Positions 55,692-63,853 are shown, counted from the stretch's first letter. The stretch: 64,000 bases of DNA from an uncultured Carboxylicivirga sp. (GCF_963674565.1 NZ_OY771430.1:3100001-3164000), one strand, 5' to 3'. The notes: generated from the letters alone by a model not told the origin. Translations and numbers: made by a program.

Positions 55692-55711
55692 ATTGCTTTT
55701 TATTGACATTT
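55692..55711 (+). repeat. Dispersed 20-bp AT-rich repeat, copy 1
   Basis: Begins ATTGCTTTTTATTG and ends ACATTT. About 17 of 20 bases match copies at 62167-62186 and 63854-63873. Each copy sits 17-55 bases after a stop codon. Confidence 0.6.
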
Positions 55712-55718
55712 CAGTTAA

Positions 55719-55831
55719 AAAAGTATCCGACAAAATCAGCGAAAAGTATCCAACAAGGCTAAATAAGACCCTTGTAAGGTTTTGAATATGTGATGTATAA
55801 AAATTATTTGAAAAATGTCGGATAGTCCGAC
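55719..55831. promoter_or_regulatory. TATCCGAC operator-like array
   Basis: Direct repeats AAAAGTATCCGACAA (55719-55733) and AAAAGTATCCAACAA (55742-55756) start 23 bp apart. An inverted element GTCGGA-tag-TCCGAC (55817-55831) contains the same core in the opposite orientation. All lie in the 230 bases upstream of the HTH gene at 55899. Confidence 0.55.
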
Positions 55832-55898
55832 GTTGGAAATTGCTATGCACCTATCCTATACTTGCTATCGAAAATTTTAATAAAAAAATAGCAAGAAA

Positions 55899-56225
55899 AT
55901 GGATGAGCAAATAGAAGAACAAATAGAAGAGCAAATCGACTTTAAAGCTGAAACTTTAAAGAATCTTGAACAGCTAAACAAAAAGGTTTCAGAGCTAATA
56001 AAAGTACAACATAAAGCCGGAACAGGCTTTGACTATGTTAATGCTGCTGAACTTGCCCTGCTATTGGGTGAAAGTGTTAAAACCATTTATGGCAGGGTGT
56101 ATAATAAACAGATTCCCTTCTATAAACCGGGTGGTAAGATATTACTGTTCAAGCTGGATGAAATAATGGATTGGATTAAAGCTGGCCGTCATTCTTCCTT
56201 GGAGGAAATAAAGAGCAATGTGTAA
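55899..56225 (+). CDS. Helix-turn-helix (MerR/excisionase-like) protein
   Basis: Protein of 108 residues. An acidic, Glu/Gln-repeat N-terminus (about 1-12) precedes a coiled coil, then an HTH_17-type domain (about 46-98): 'VNAAELALLLGESVKTIYGRVYNKQIPFYKPGGKILLFKLDEIMDWI', split here as recognition helix and wing. Such proteins serve as excisionases or small regulators of integrated elements. It follows the TATCCGAC array, which may be its target. Confidence 0.8.
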   Translation: MDEQIEEQIEEQIDFKAETLKNLEQLNKKVSELIKVQHKAGTGFDYVNAAELALLLGESVKTIYGRVYNKQIPFYKPGGKILLFKLDEIMDWIKAGRHSSLEEIKSNV

Positions 56226-56260
56226 TTGGTTATATGCAGTTCTAATAATCTAAAACTCCA

Positions 56261-56407
56261 ATGAAGGAAAAGAAGGAAAGAAAGTCTCAAGGTAAAAAAC
56301 AAGAAATAAGGTTCTCGTTCTTTAAACTTTTGTTGAAGAAAAAATCACACACTCAAGTTCTGCCGGAGAGCCAGTTATGTAATCATTTGAACATAGTAAA
56401 GAAGTAG
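56261..56407 (+). CDS. Possible 48-residue basic protein
   Basis: ATG at 56261 to TAG at 56407, ending three bases before the DUF4406 start codon. The product is very Lys-rich at the start ('MKEKKERKSQGKKQEIRF') and contains one Cys. Tight packing between neighbours supports translation. No family is recognised. Confidence 0.4.
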   Translation: MKEKKERKSQGKKQEIRFSFFKLLLKKKSHTQVLPESQLCNHLNIVKK

Positions 56408-56410
56408 AGA

Positions 56411-56746
56411 ATGCCAACTATTTATATATGCGGTAGTGATATACCCGAAAACAATTCCAAAGGCTTGGTTGATACCGATAAAATTAAAGCCAAACTAAAG
56501 TCAATGAAATGTGCAGTTGTAAATCCAACTGAAATGCCCTTTGCAAAAATGAGTTGGACGGACAAACTGGATAACCGTGTTCAGCTTTTAAAGAAAAGCC
56601 AGGCGGTTTATGTTCTGCCCAATTGGAAAGAGAGCATAATGTCACGCATAGAGCTGACTGTTGCAATGGACTTAAAGTTGGAAACCATTTTTCACCCGAT
56701 GAGCCATAAAGAGATAAAGCAGATTATAACCGCCCTTGGCAATTAG
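56411..56746 (+). CDS. DUF4406 (deoxyribosyltransferase-like) protein
   Basis: Protein of 111 residues with a compact Rossmann-like fold. 'IYICGSDIPEN' at the start, 'VVNPTEMPF', 'QAVYVLPNWKES' and 'SRIELTVAMDLKL' (Glu in the usual catalytic place) match DUF4406, a relative of nucleoside 2-deoxyribosyltransferases often found in phages and mobile elements. It may act on nucleotides or their analogues; the substrate is unknown. Confidence 0.72.
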   Translation: MPTIYICGSDIPENNSKGLVDTDKIKAKLKSMKCAVVNPTEMPFAKMSWTDKLDNRVQLLKKSQAVYVLPNWKESIMSRIELTVAMDLKLETIFHPMSHKEIKQIITALGN

Positions 56747-56812
56747 CACGGTTCCGGCAGGGTTGTTCAAGGGTAGCCCTGCCATTATATAAATATCAAA
56801 TTCAGAACGATT

Positions 56813-57349
56813 ATGAAAACAAAGACAGTAGCAAGAATTAAAGATGTTAGCATCATGCTCATTGATGATGCGGAAAAGTTAGTACCCATTAAACCAATAT
56901 GCCAAGCTTTAGAAGTTAATTACTCAAGTCAGTTAGAAAAAATCAAGAGTGATGAAATATTAGGTTCAACTGTACCGCTCAGGGGTATAGTTGCTGCCGA
57001 TGGGAAAGAACGAGAGATGGCATGTATTCCTTTTAAGCTTGTATTCGGTTGGCTATTTACAATTAATCCCAAGAATGTCAAGGCTGAGGCTAAAGAGCAA
57101 ATCATTAAGTATAGGCTGGAATGCTACAATGCCCTTTTCAATTATTTCACCGACCAGGGAGAGTTTTTAGAGCAAAAGCAAAAGGCTTTGGAAAAGCAGT
57201 TAGAAGAAGTGGAACGAATACGAAATGATTATAGCGACCAAAAGAAGCTGCTCAATGACGCACGAAAGACACTTAATGATATAAAGGAGTTGACTTTTGA
57301 AGAATGGCAAATGAATAAACGACAATTATCACTGGACTTTCCAAACTAA
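56813..57349 (+). CDS. Phage antirepressor N-terminal domain protein
   Basis: Protein of 178 residues. Residues about 1-115 match the P22 Ant/AR N-terminal domain ('LVPIKPICQALEVNYSSQLEKIKSD', 'CIPFKLVFGWLFTI'). A C-terminal coiled coil follows (about 118-165). In phages these proteins relieve repression; here it may antagonise the element's repressor, perhaps the one starting at 63947. It is the strongest phage-like marker in the region. Confidence 0.82.
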   Translation: MKTKTVARIKDVSIMLIDDAEKLVPIKPICQALEVNYSSQLEKIKSDEILGSTVPLRGIVAADGKEREMACIPFKLVFGWLFTINPKNVKAEAKEQIIKYRLECYNALFNYFTDQGEFLEQKQKALEKQLEEVERIRNDYSDQKKLLNDARKTLNDIKELTFEEWQMNKRQLSLDFPN

Positions 57350-57354
57350 AATAC

Positions 57355-57645
57355 ATGACAGCATTAGCACCGAATACGTTATCGAAGTTATATTATTTCG
57401 ATAACCGCATAAAGAGTTTCTATGAAAAAAACGGCTACACCAACATTCCGTTTGATGGCAAAAAAATTCAAAAAATGATTGAAGATTCACAGCTGGAGCT
57501 GAATGCTCTCTTTTACAAAATTTGGGGTTCAGATATGGGCTACCACCTGTTAGATAAGTTTTACGATTTCAGGGGTAACGTTTATGAGTTCTTTATGAGC
57601 CTTGACAGCAACAACCGTGAGTTATTGACAGGAAAAGACTGGTAG
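57355..57645 (+). CDS. Small protein upstream of the primase
   Basis: Protein of 96 residues, soluble and mixed in charge ('LYYFDNRIKSFYEKNGYTNIPFDGKKIQKM'). No family is recognised. It lies five bases after the antirepressor-like gene and three before the primase, so it is almost certainly co-expressed with the primase; a role in replication is inferred from context only. Confidence 0.6.
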   Translation: MTALAPNTLSKLYYFDNRIKSFYEKNGYTNIPFDGKKIQKMIEDSQLELNALFYKIWGSDMGYHLLDKFYDFRGNVYEFFMSLDSNNRELLTGKDW

Positions 57646-57648
57646 CCG

Positions 57649-60600
57649 ATGGATGCAAAAAGGGTCATAGAGCAAATCAATGATGAAGTTTACGAGGTAG
57701 TCTCCAATTTTGTCACACTAAAGAAAGCAGGGATTAATTACAAAGCTTGTTGTCCGCTTCATAATGAGAAAACGGCTTCGTTCAGCGTTAACCCGGCAAA
57801 AGGCATTTTCAAATGCTTTGGTTGTGACAAAGGCGGTAATGCCATTGAGTTTATAAAGGAGCATGAAAATGTTGATTTTAAAGAAGCCGTTGAAATTGGC
57901 GCAAAGCTTTTGAACCTCAATTTTGAATGGAAGAAAAGCTCCAATTGGGATGAAGCTAAATTCAAACATGAAGAAAGCCTAAAAATTGCTTGTAGTATTA
58001 TTGAGAAGTTCTTTTTGGAACAGGTTAATCACAAAGATGCCCAGCAGTATATCAAGGAGCGTAATATGGCTATTCCTGAAAACGGCAGCTTCAAAATTGG
58101 TTATGCTCCAACAGATAATGCTCTACTGGCCCATGCACGAGAAAAAGGATTAAAAACAGAGATACTTGAAGAAATTGGCGTACTTAAAAGCAATGACAAA
58201 GGCGTTTATGACTTTTTTAGAAACCGATTGATATTCCCTGTTTCCAATTCACGAGGTCAGACCATTGCTTTTGCAGGGCGTGACCTGAATGAAAATCCGA
58301 AGGTTAAGTATTTGAATACACCTGAAAGCAGCATCTACATCAAAGGCAATGAGCTGTATGCTTTAAATGTGGCTCGCTTTGCCATTAAAAACAATGACAG
58401 AGCATATATAGTTGAAGGTTATTCCGATGTACTTCGGATGCACGATATAGATGTGGTAAATACAGTAGCCACTTGTGGAACTGCACTTACCAATGCACAG
58501 GCAAAGCTCCTGAAAAAATATACCAACAAGGCTACTCTTATTTACGATGGCGATAGTGCCGGGCGAAATGCCATGTGCCGAAATGCTGAAATCCTGATAA
58601 AGAACCAATTTCATGTTTCGGTATTGGTACTCCCGGAAAAACAAGACCCTGATTCTCTATTTACCGACAACAAAACGTTTCTTCAGTACGATGAACAACA
58701 GGAGGATTACATCATCTACAAAACGGCTGAATATGCTGACCGCTTTGCAAATGACCCTGTAAAGAAATCGGAAGTAATAAAACGGATGGCTGCCTTGATA
58801 TGCTGCTATGATAAAACAAATCAGGAGGTTTATCTTGACTTTGTTTCTGAACAGATTAAACCTAAGAAAGCATGGCAGGATGCTTTAAAGGATTATAGTC
58901 AGCCTACGGAGAAGAAGGTTAAGAAAAAGGAAAATATCAGCGATATAATCAAGCTAAAAAAAGAACAACAGGAAAACCTTCTGACCAATCAGTTTTATGA
59001 AGAAGGTGGAGCTTATTGGACGGTTGAAGGCAAGAATCCGAAGCAAATATCCAACTTTACTTTTGAAGCCCTGTTTTGTGTGTTCCATAAAGACCCACAA
59101 GGCAGAACCGACCTGAAATATGTTTTGCGACTGATGAGCCAATATGGAAGAAAACGCCTGGCTATTATTTCATCCGATGATTTTTGTACCCCTGCATCTT
59201 TCAAGAAACAGGTACACCGCCGTCATGGATTCTTTTGGTATGGTAACGATAGCCAGCTCGACAACATTAAAAACGTGAAACTACTTGGAATACCTGAAGC
59301 CAAAGAGTTAGAGCGTGTAGGTTACAATGAGGAAAACCGCTTTTGGGTATTTGCAAATGGTTTGTACTACACTAAAAACTTTCATCCAATTGATGAATAC
59401 GGAATCACTACGCACGCTACACAAATAAACAACATGGATGAATTTGAAAACATTCCTCCGGAAAGTCAGATACGAATTAACGATACCTTTCATGTACTCA
59501 ACACCACCGCAGAGTTTATCGGTAAGTATGGAAAAGATAAGCTAAAGGAGAATATTAAACAGGGCCAGGTTCATTTGTTGCATTTCTTCTATCTACCCTA
59601 TGGTAAAGCTCTTAAAATAGGTAGTTCCGATGGTGGTAATCCATTTAAAGAAAACTCAAAGTATGTGAAGCCAATAAAAGGCAGCAATTGGAACTTTGGA
59701 AAATGGGCAACATCAATGAGTAGTGTTTATCCCGGTAATGCCGAATTATTGATTGCCTATTACATATCAACCGTTTTTAGTGACCTTATCTACAAAGCCA
59801 ATTTCGGGTACTTCCCTTTATTGTTCCTTTTCGGGAAACGCCAATCAGGTAAGAGTACCGCAGCCCGAAGTATCATGTATATGTTTGGTAAGCCACCAAT
59901 GGAAGATGGTATCAACCTCGCATCGGGAAGTACAAGTACAGGTATGCAGCGTAGTATGGATTCTACGACCAATCATCCGTTTTGGGGCAATGAGTACAAG
60001 AATAGCATTCACAAGAATACCATTGAAGCCTTAAAAGGTATTGCCGACCGTAATGGAAAATTGACAGGTGTAAAATCGGGAGGCAACGAAACACGTATTG
60101 CAAAGCCCAGGGGTTCGGGTATAATTAGTGGTCAGGACTTACCTACACAAGACCCTGCTTTATGTAGCCGTAGTTTGTTGGGCGAATTTGATGATACCAA
60201 CCGGGGGAACTATTCCGATTTAAAATCATTCAAAGCAGCCGAGGAAAGTTTGCAGTTTACCAATATAACATGTACAGTATTTGATTTTCGGTATTTGGTT
60301 GAAGAACATTACTCAAAAGAGGAACCGGGAGTAAGTTCAGAGGTCATGGATGAACTGACCCAAGAGTACGGCAATGTTGACCGTAGGACGGTACTCAATA
60401 TTTCATCGGTTCTTACGCCAATGAAAATTCTTATGGAGCATTCCGATTTGGAGTTTCCATTTGATTATCATACAGCAAAACAAGCTTTGATTCGCTCTGC
60501 AAAACTTACCATATCCGTACAGCATCAAAGCGATGAAGTGGAGCAATACTTCCATGTGCTGCAATCATTGGTTAACCTCTACAAACTCACCGAAGATGTA

Positions 60601-60870
60601 CATTACAAGATTGTTGTTGGAGAAAACAACAGTAAACAACTTTACCTGAGAGTTGGCTCGATACATGGACTGTACAGAGAACAAGCACGGAAAGAAGGAT
60701 TAACTACGCTTGACCAGGCAGTTGTTGGTGAGTACCTGAAGAAACACCGCTCATTTATAGAACACCGTAGGAAAAATGTATTGTTTGGCAAAAGCCGGAC
60801 AAGTGCCTACATACTGAATTATGACATGCTCAAAGACCAGGGCATTGAATTGGAAAGGATAACCTTATAA
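57649..60870 (+). CDS. CHC2 zinc-finger primase fused to a P-loop ATPase/helicase-like domain
   Basis: Protein of 1073 residues. The zinc-ribbon CHC2 domain has Cys 35, His 38, Cys 56 and Cys 59. The Toprim domain (about 248-340) has Glu 256 in 'YIVEGYSDV' and 'IYDGDSAGRNA' (Asp 300 and 302). A Lys-rich linker (about 415-445) precedes an unrecognised middle section. A P-loop 'GKRQSGKST' lies near 727-735, with 'WGNEYKNS' as a possible Walker B region. The C-terminal 250 residues may bind DNA. Fused primase-helicases start replication of plasmids, phages and satellites. A repeat array follows immediately. Confidence 0.85.
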   Translation: MDAKRVIEQINDEVYEVVSNFVTLKKAGINYKACCPLHNEKTASFSVNPAKGIFKCFGCDKGGNAIEFIKEHENVDFKEAVEIGAKLLNLNFEWKKSSNWDEAKFKHEESLKIACSIIEKFFLEQVNHKDAQQYIKERNMAIPENGSFKIGYAPTDNALLAHAREKGLKTEILEEIGVLKSNDKGVYDFFRNRLIFPVSNSRGQTIAFAGRDLNENPKVKYLNTPESSIYIKGNELYALNVARFAIKNNDRAYIVEGYSDVLRMHDIDVVNTVATCGTALTNAQAKLLKKYTNKATLIYDGDSAGRNAMCRNAEILIKNQFHVSVLVLPEKQDPDSLFTDNKTFLQYDEQQEDYIIYKTAEYADRFANDPVKKSEVIKRMAALICCYDKTNQEVYLDFVSEQIKPKKAWQDALKDYSQPTEKKVKKKENISDIIKLKKEQQENLLTNQFYEEGGAYWTVEGKNPKQISNFTFEALFCVFHKDPQGRTDLKYVLRLMSQYGRKRLAIISSDDFCTPASFKKQVHRRHGFFWYGNDSQLDNIKNVKLLGIPEAKELERVGYNEENRFWVFANGLYYTKNFHPIDEYGITTHATQINNMDEFENIPPESQIRINDTFHVLNTTAEFIGKYGKDKLKENIKQGQVHLLHFFYLPYGKALKIGSSDGGNPFKENSKYVKPIKGSNWNFGKWATSMSSVYPGNAELLIAYYISTVFSDLIYKANFGYFPLLFLFGKRQSGKSTAARSIMYMFGKPPMEDGINLASGSTSTGMQRSMDSTTNHPFWGNEYKNSIHKNTIEALKGIADRNGKLTGVKSGGNETRIAKPRGSGIISGQDLPTQDPALCSRSLLGEFDDTNRGNYSDLKSFKAAEESLQFTNITCTVFDFRYLVEEHYSKEEPGVSSEVMDELTQEYGNVDRRTVLNISSVLTPMKILMEHSDLEFPFDYHTAKQALIRSAKLTISVQHQSDEVEQYFHVLQSLVNLYKLTEDVHYKIVVGENNSKQLYLRVGSIHGLYREQARKEGLTTLDQAVVGEYLKKHRSFIEHRRKNVLFGKSRTSAYILNYDMLKDQGIELERITL

Positions 60871-61222
60871 AATAGGAAACTATGCAGTTTTACTTTAGCA
60901 ATGGTATTAAAGCAAAAACCGTCCTCATTTCCTCAATCTCTATGAGGATAGATATTAATAGATTGATATTTAATACTATATATTTCTTTACTCTAAAAAT
61001 AAGTGAGGACGGGTGAGGGATGAATGAGGGATAAATGAGGGACGAGTGAGGGAAAAACGGCTCTCGTCCCTCACCTGTCCTCATTGTCCTCAATTTATTT
61101 TGCTGATAATAAGATATATAGATAAAATGTGAGGGATGAGGACGGTTTTATAAAAAAACCATAGCTCACAGAAAAGCATTAAAAAAAAATCAAAATAGCA
61201 TTAATTAAAACATTTGTATCGA
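60871..61222. other. Gene-free interval between primase and Rpn nuclease
   Basis: It holds the TGAGGGA array described above, then an A-rich stretch (61151-61200) leading to the nuclease start. No ORF of note on either strand. Confidence 0.6.
60915..61149. repeat. Phased TGAGGGA array, candidate replication origin
   Basis: Bounded by a perfect 13-bp inverted repeat, AAAACCGTCCTCA (60915-60927) / TGAGGACGGTTTT (61137-61149). Inside, TGAGG-type units begin at 61004, 61014, 61025, 61036 and 61047 (10-11 bp period). Opposite-orientation units end at 61073, 61083 and 61092. AT-rich tracts lie at 60949-61003 and 61091-61129. TGAGGGACGAG (61036-61046) is fully complementary to 61063-61073. It directly follows the primase gene. 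Confidence 0.7.
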
Positions 61223-62113
61223 ATGAAAAAGAATGATAACGTACAGAAAAACAATAACATTCACGATAATTTCTTTAAAAGCCTCTTTTCAGTAAAAGAG
61301 AATCTTGCCGATTTGCTTCATGGCTCTTTGCCTAAAGATGTTTTGCAAGGACTTAAAATTAAAAGTCTGGAGTATGACCCAACCGAATATGTTGACCAGG
61401 AGCTTGCACCGTATTTCAAAGATATTTCATGCAATATGCTATTTGGTCATACGGATATTAAAGTCTCCTTACTGTACGAACACAAGAGTTATCCCGATAA
61501 AAACATACACCTACAATTGCTACGGTATATTTTGAATGTTTGGGAGAACCAGGTAGCCAATAAGCAAAAACTTACTCCTGTTATTACAATGGTATTCTAT
61601 CACGGTAAACGAAAATGGAATGATTCGGGTTTTGTTCAGGTTCCGGAGGTGCTTAAACGCTTTGTGCCTTTATTTGATTATGCTTTGTTTGATACAAAAG
61701 ATATTGAAGACCATGCTATCATCCGTCACTTTAAAAGACCTAGTGTAAAAGTAGCTGTATGGTTTATGAAGCGCAGCGATAATCTTATTGGCTTTATCAA
61801 GAATAACCCTGATTTGGCACGAGAAATGTTCAGTCAGCTAAAGGAAATTGACGAAACTATTTTCCAAAAAATAGCGTTATATTTGTATAAAGTTTCTGGT
61901 TTAGAACCGGATAAAATAGATGAGATTATGGAAACAATTTCACCACAAGTTAAAGATGCTTTTGCAGAAGCTGCCAACGAACTGAAATACTTAGGTAAGA
62001 AAGAAGTTGTAGTAAAAATGATTGCAAAAGGTTATTCGGATAATGAAATATCTGAAATAACAGATATTGCCATTGAGGATATTCAAAAGATTCGGACAAA
62101 CAACTCTCATTAA
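61223..62113 (+). CDS. Rpn-family recombination-promoting nuclease
   Basis: Protein of about 296 residues with a PD-(D/E)XK nuclease fold. Motif residues are Asp in 'FKDISCNMLF' and Glu-x-Lys in 'SLLYEHKSYPDKN'; 'HDNFFKSLFSVKENLADLL' at the start and 'VITMVFYHGKRKWND' are family hallmarks (formerly 'putative transposase'). Rpn proteins cleave DNA and promote RecA-independent recombination, and some act as anti-phage toxins. I start at ATG 61223; an upstream TTG is unlikely. It ends at a hairpin terminator. Confidence 0.85.
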   Translation: MKKNDNVQKNNNIHDNFFKSLFSVKENLADLLHGSLPKDVLQGLKIKSLEYDPTEYVDQELAPYFKDISCNMLFGHTDIKVSLLYEHKSYPDKNIHLQLLRYILNVWENQVANKQKLTPVITMVFYHGKRKWNDSGFVQVPEVLKRFVPLFDYALFDTKDIEDHAIIRHFKRPSVKVAVWFMKRSDNLIGFIKNNPDLAREMFSQLKEIDETIFQKIALYLYKVSGLEPDKIDEIMETISPQVKDAFAEAANELKYLGKKEVVVKMIAKGYSDNEISEITDIAIEDIQKIRTNNSH

Positions 62114-62135
62114 GCGTAGTTAATTTAAGATATAG

Positions 62136-62166
62136 CCCGGTATCAGTTTTTGGTATCGGGTTTTTT
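62136..62166 (+). terminator. Intrinsic terminator after the Rpn gene
   Basis: CCCGGTATCA (62136-62145) and TGGTATCGGG (62151-62160) form a 10-bp stem with two G-T pairs, followed by TTTTTT. Confidence 0.8.
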
Positions 62167-62186
62167 ATTGCCTTATTTTTCCATTT
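62167..62186 (+). repeat. Dispersed 20-bp AT-rich repeat, copy 2
   Basis: Starts ATTGCCTTATTTTT and ends CCATTT. It is followed by a second ATTGCCTTTT at 62187-62196. Confidence 0.6.
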
Positions 62187-62297
62187 ATTGCCTTTTGAAT
62201 ATTACTTTTGTATAAATATTAACAGTAAAACTGAAAATTTGATATAAACAAAAAGGAAGCGAACATATAATCTTAAAATATTAAGACTTAATCTCTT

Positions 62298-62428
62298 AAC
62301 AATCGAAAATCGCCAAATTTTAATTGCAGTAAAGAGAGTAGGTACGGGCGTGGTCTGTACTACTTTACTGCGTGGGTGTTTGGCGATGCCTCGATTGTTG
62401 GTGGTTTCAGTGCCACGCTCCTTTTTTA
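62298..62428. ncRNA. Candidate structured RNA or DNA hairpin site
   Basis: Three nested stems are perfect: AACAATCGA (62298-62306) / TCGATTGTT (62391-62399); ATCGCCAAA (62309-62317) / TTTGGCGAT (62379-62387); GCAGTAAAG (62326-62334) / CTTTACTGC (62363-62371). GTAC/GTAC (62342-62345 / 62357-62360) closes an 11-base loop. The loop GCGTGG can pair with CCACGC at 62413-62418, a possible pseudoknot; GCGTGG also recurs at 62370-62375. A T-run follows at 62422-62427. It lies before the gene at 62440. RNA or oriT-like function is not decided. Confidence 0.55.
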
Positions 62429-62439
62429 TACCATAGAGA

Positions 62440-62748
62440 ATGAAAGATTTATATGTTTGGTTACAAAGTGAGGTAAACGAATCGCTTGAGTTATTGGATA
62501 ATGAAATCATAAAAGACGGAGCTGATGAAATTGTCTTTTCATCAAGTAAAGAGTTCCTGAAAAAAAGCAAAGATGTATTGAGTAAAATGGTTGACTTATT
62601 ATCTGAATACGATTTGGATATAATGAAGCTGATAAATTTGATTGCCAAACTAAAGACCGAGGGTAATGATGCCGATGAAGATGCCGTCATTCAATCTATG
62701 ATTCTGAAAATGTTGGAAACAAGCTCCCTGGAAACCAAATCTCGCTAA
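62440..62748 (+). CDS. Small acidic helical protein after the structured region
   Basis: Protein of 102 residues, acidic and helical ('WLQSEVNESLELLDNEIIKD', 'VDLLSEYDLDIMKLINLIAKL'), with no signal peptide or membrane helix. No family is recognised. It starts 12 bases after the T-run of the hairpin region, so the structure could lie in its leader and control it. Confidence 0.6.
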   Translation: MKDLYVWLQSEVNESLELLDNEIIKDGADEIVFSSSKEFLKKSKDVLSKMVDLLSEYDLDIMKLINLIAKLKTEGNDADEDAVIQSMILKMLETSSLETKSR

Positions 62749-62797
62749 ATTTTTCTATCTTTATATAGCTAATTGTCAAGGGGATAATGTTTAAATT

Positions 62798-63259
62798 ATG
62801 CCCAAAATATATTCCAATTCATTAAAAATGAGCCTCCTATTGGGGCTTTTCGTGTTTATAGCCTTTTGTGGTTTTACTTTTTATTGCTTTATCCTTTGTT
62901 TTGTTCTGTGCAATACGCTGGTATTATGGTGGTATTCTCATAGTATTACCTACTTTTTTCAAAAGCAGTCTTTCTTTTCATCAAAATATCTTAAAACAGC
63001 ATCTAAAATCCCTCATACATCGGCAAGTTGGCATCAATTTTTTAGAAGCTTGATAAACCACATGAAAAGCCCTCTTTATTTTTTCCAACATTCAAAAAAG
63101 TTTTTGAAATATTATCTCAAAGTACTCAAAAGCAGTCTCAATAAGCTAAAAAGTATTCAAAAGACCTCAAAAGCAGTTGAGATATACTCTACAAGGCTGC
63201 TATTCTCAATATTTCAGTTGCGTTATCGCTCATTTTTTAACCCAAATCCAACGCTATGA
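62798..63259 (+). CDS. Membrane protein with strongly basic C-terminal tail
   Basis: Protein of 153 residues. Two adjacent helices (about 10-30 and 32-50) are rich in Phe, Cys and Leu. The tail (about 55-153) has a net positive charge with repeated Leu-Lys-Ser patterns ('KVLKSSLNKLKSIQKTSK'). No family is recognised; a membrane-tethered nucleic-acid or phospholipid contact is possible. It overlaps the next gene by four bases. Confidence 0.5.
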   Translation: MPKIYSNSLKMSLLLGLFVFIAFCGFTFYCFILCFVLCNTLVLWWYSHSITYFFQKQSFFSSKYLKTASKIPHTSASWHQFFRSLINHMKSPLYFFQHSKKFLKYYLKVLKSSLNKLKSIQKTSKAVEIYSTRLLFSIFQLRYRSFFNPNPTL

Positions 63260-63489
63260 TAATACGCAGAACAATATTAAAGCAGGATTTGGTGAAGAAA
63301 CTTTACCCTGATAGTATTTCCACTAAGTCAGCTATGCAGCAGCTCCGTAACGAAATTGACATTTGCCCGGTACTCAAGCAACGTATTGAACAGGCAGGAA
63401 ATACAAAACGCCACTACTACAACAAACAACAGCTCCTTTTAATCCTGGAACACTTTTGTATAACACTTGATGAATTTGAACAGCTATGA
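63256..63489 (+). CDS. DUF4248 domain-containing protein
   Basis: Protein of 77 residues. 'KKLYPDSISTKSAMQQLRNEI' followed by 'CPVLKQRIEQAGNTKRHYYNKQQLLLILEHF' fits DUF4248, short Bacteroidota proteins found mostly in mobile elements. The fold is helical and may resemble an HTH. It overlaps its neighbours by four bases each (ATGA), so all three are translationally coupled. Confidence 0.65.
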   Translation: MIIRRTILKQDLVKKLYPDSISTKSAMQQLRNEIDICPVLKQRIEQAGNTKRHYYNKQQLLLILEHFCITLDEFEQL

Positions 63490-63836
63490 ACTATTTCTTA
63501 GGCATAACCGATATTGAACAAGCCAAACTACGTTACCGGAAATTAGCAAAGCAACTGCATCCCGATGCAGGAGGGACTGCCGTTGAATTTCAAAATATGC
63601 GCTATGAATATCAAACCTTGCTACTAAAGCTCCAGCAAAGTAACTCTACTTCTAATCCACCAAAACAAGTATCTCTTGAAAAAGAGTTAATCAACGAATT
63701 AGGTCATATTGCCAAAGTGCTGATAAAAAAACAAGTACCTCAGAATTATTTAAAACAAAAAATCCAATCAACTCAGTCTCCTCTAAAGAAAAGTTTGTTC
63801 GGCAATTTGGTCGATTTATTGGATAGCCTTAAATAA
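63486..63836 (+). CDS. J-domain (DnaJ-like) protein
   Basis: Protein of 116 residues. Residues about 2-52 form a J domain with the essential HPD motif in 'KQLHPDAGGT' and the flanking helices II and III. It lacks the Gly/Phe and zinc regions, so it is a minimal J protein that would recruit DnaK. On plasmids and phages such proteins help replication-protein remodelling. It is coupled to the DUF4248 gene by ATGA overlap. Confidence 0.85.
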   Translation: MNYFLGITDIEQAKLRYRKLAKQLHPDAGGTAVEFQNMRYEYQTLLLKLQQSNSTSNPPKQVSLEKELINELGHIAKVLIKKQVPQNYLKQKIQSTQSPLKKSLFGNLVDLLDSLK

Positions 63837-63853
63837 ACCTCATATTATTTATT

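Larger units (their letters stand above)
62114..62439. other. Gene-free interval between Rpn and the next small gene
   Basis: It contains a terminator, dispersed repeat copy 2 and the long hairpin. An antisense ORF crosses it, but looks like a chance reading. Confidence 0.6.

Noticed and set aside
61004..61092. Possible CRISPR-like array
   Set aside because: Units are about 7-11 bp with no unique spacers and occur in both orientations, so they do not fit repeat-spacer structure.
62298..62399. Integron attC site
   Set aside because: The outer arms (AACAATCGA/TCGATTGTT) do not fit RYYYAAC and GTTRRRY in the required places, and no integron integrase is in the window.
62202..62690. Antisense ORF of 162 codons
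   Set aside because: It opposes a better-placed plus-strand gene, crosses the hairpin region, and its Ser/Leu/Ile-rich product looks like a chance reading of AT-rich DNA.
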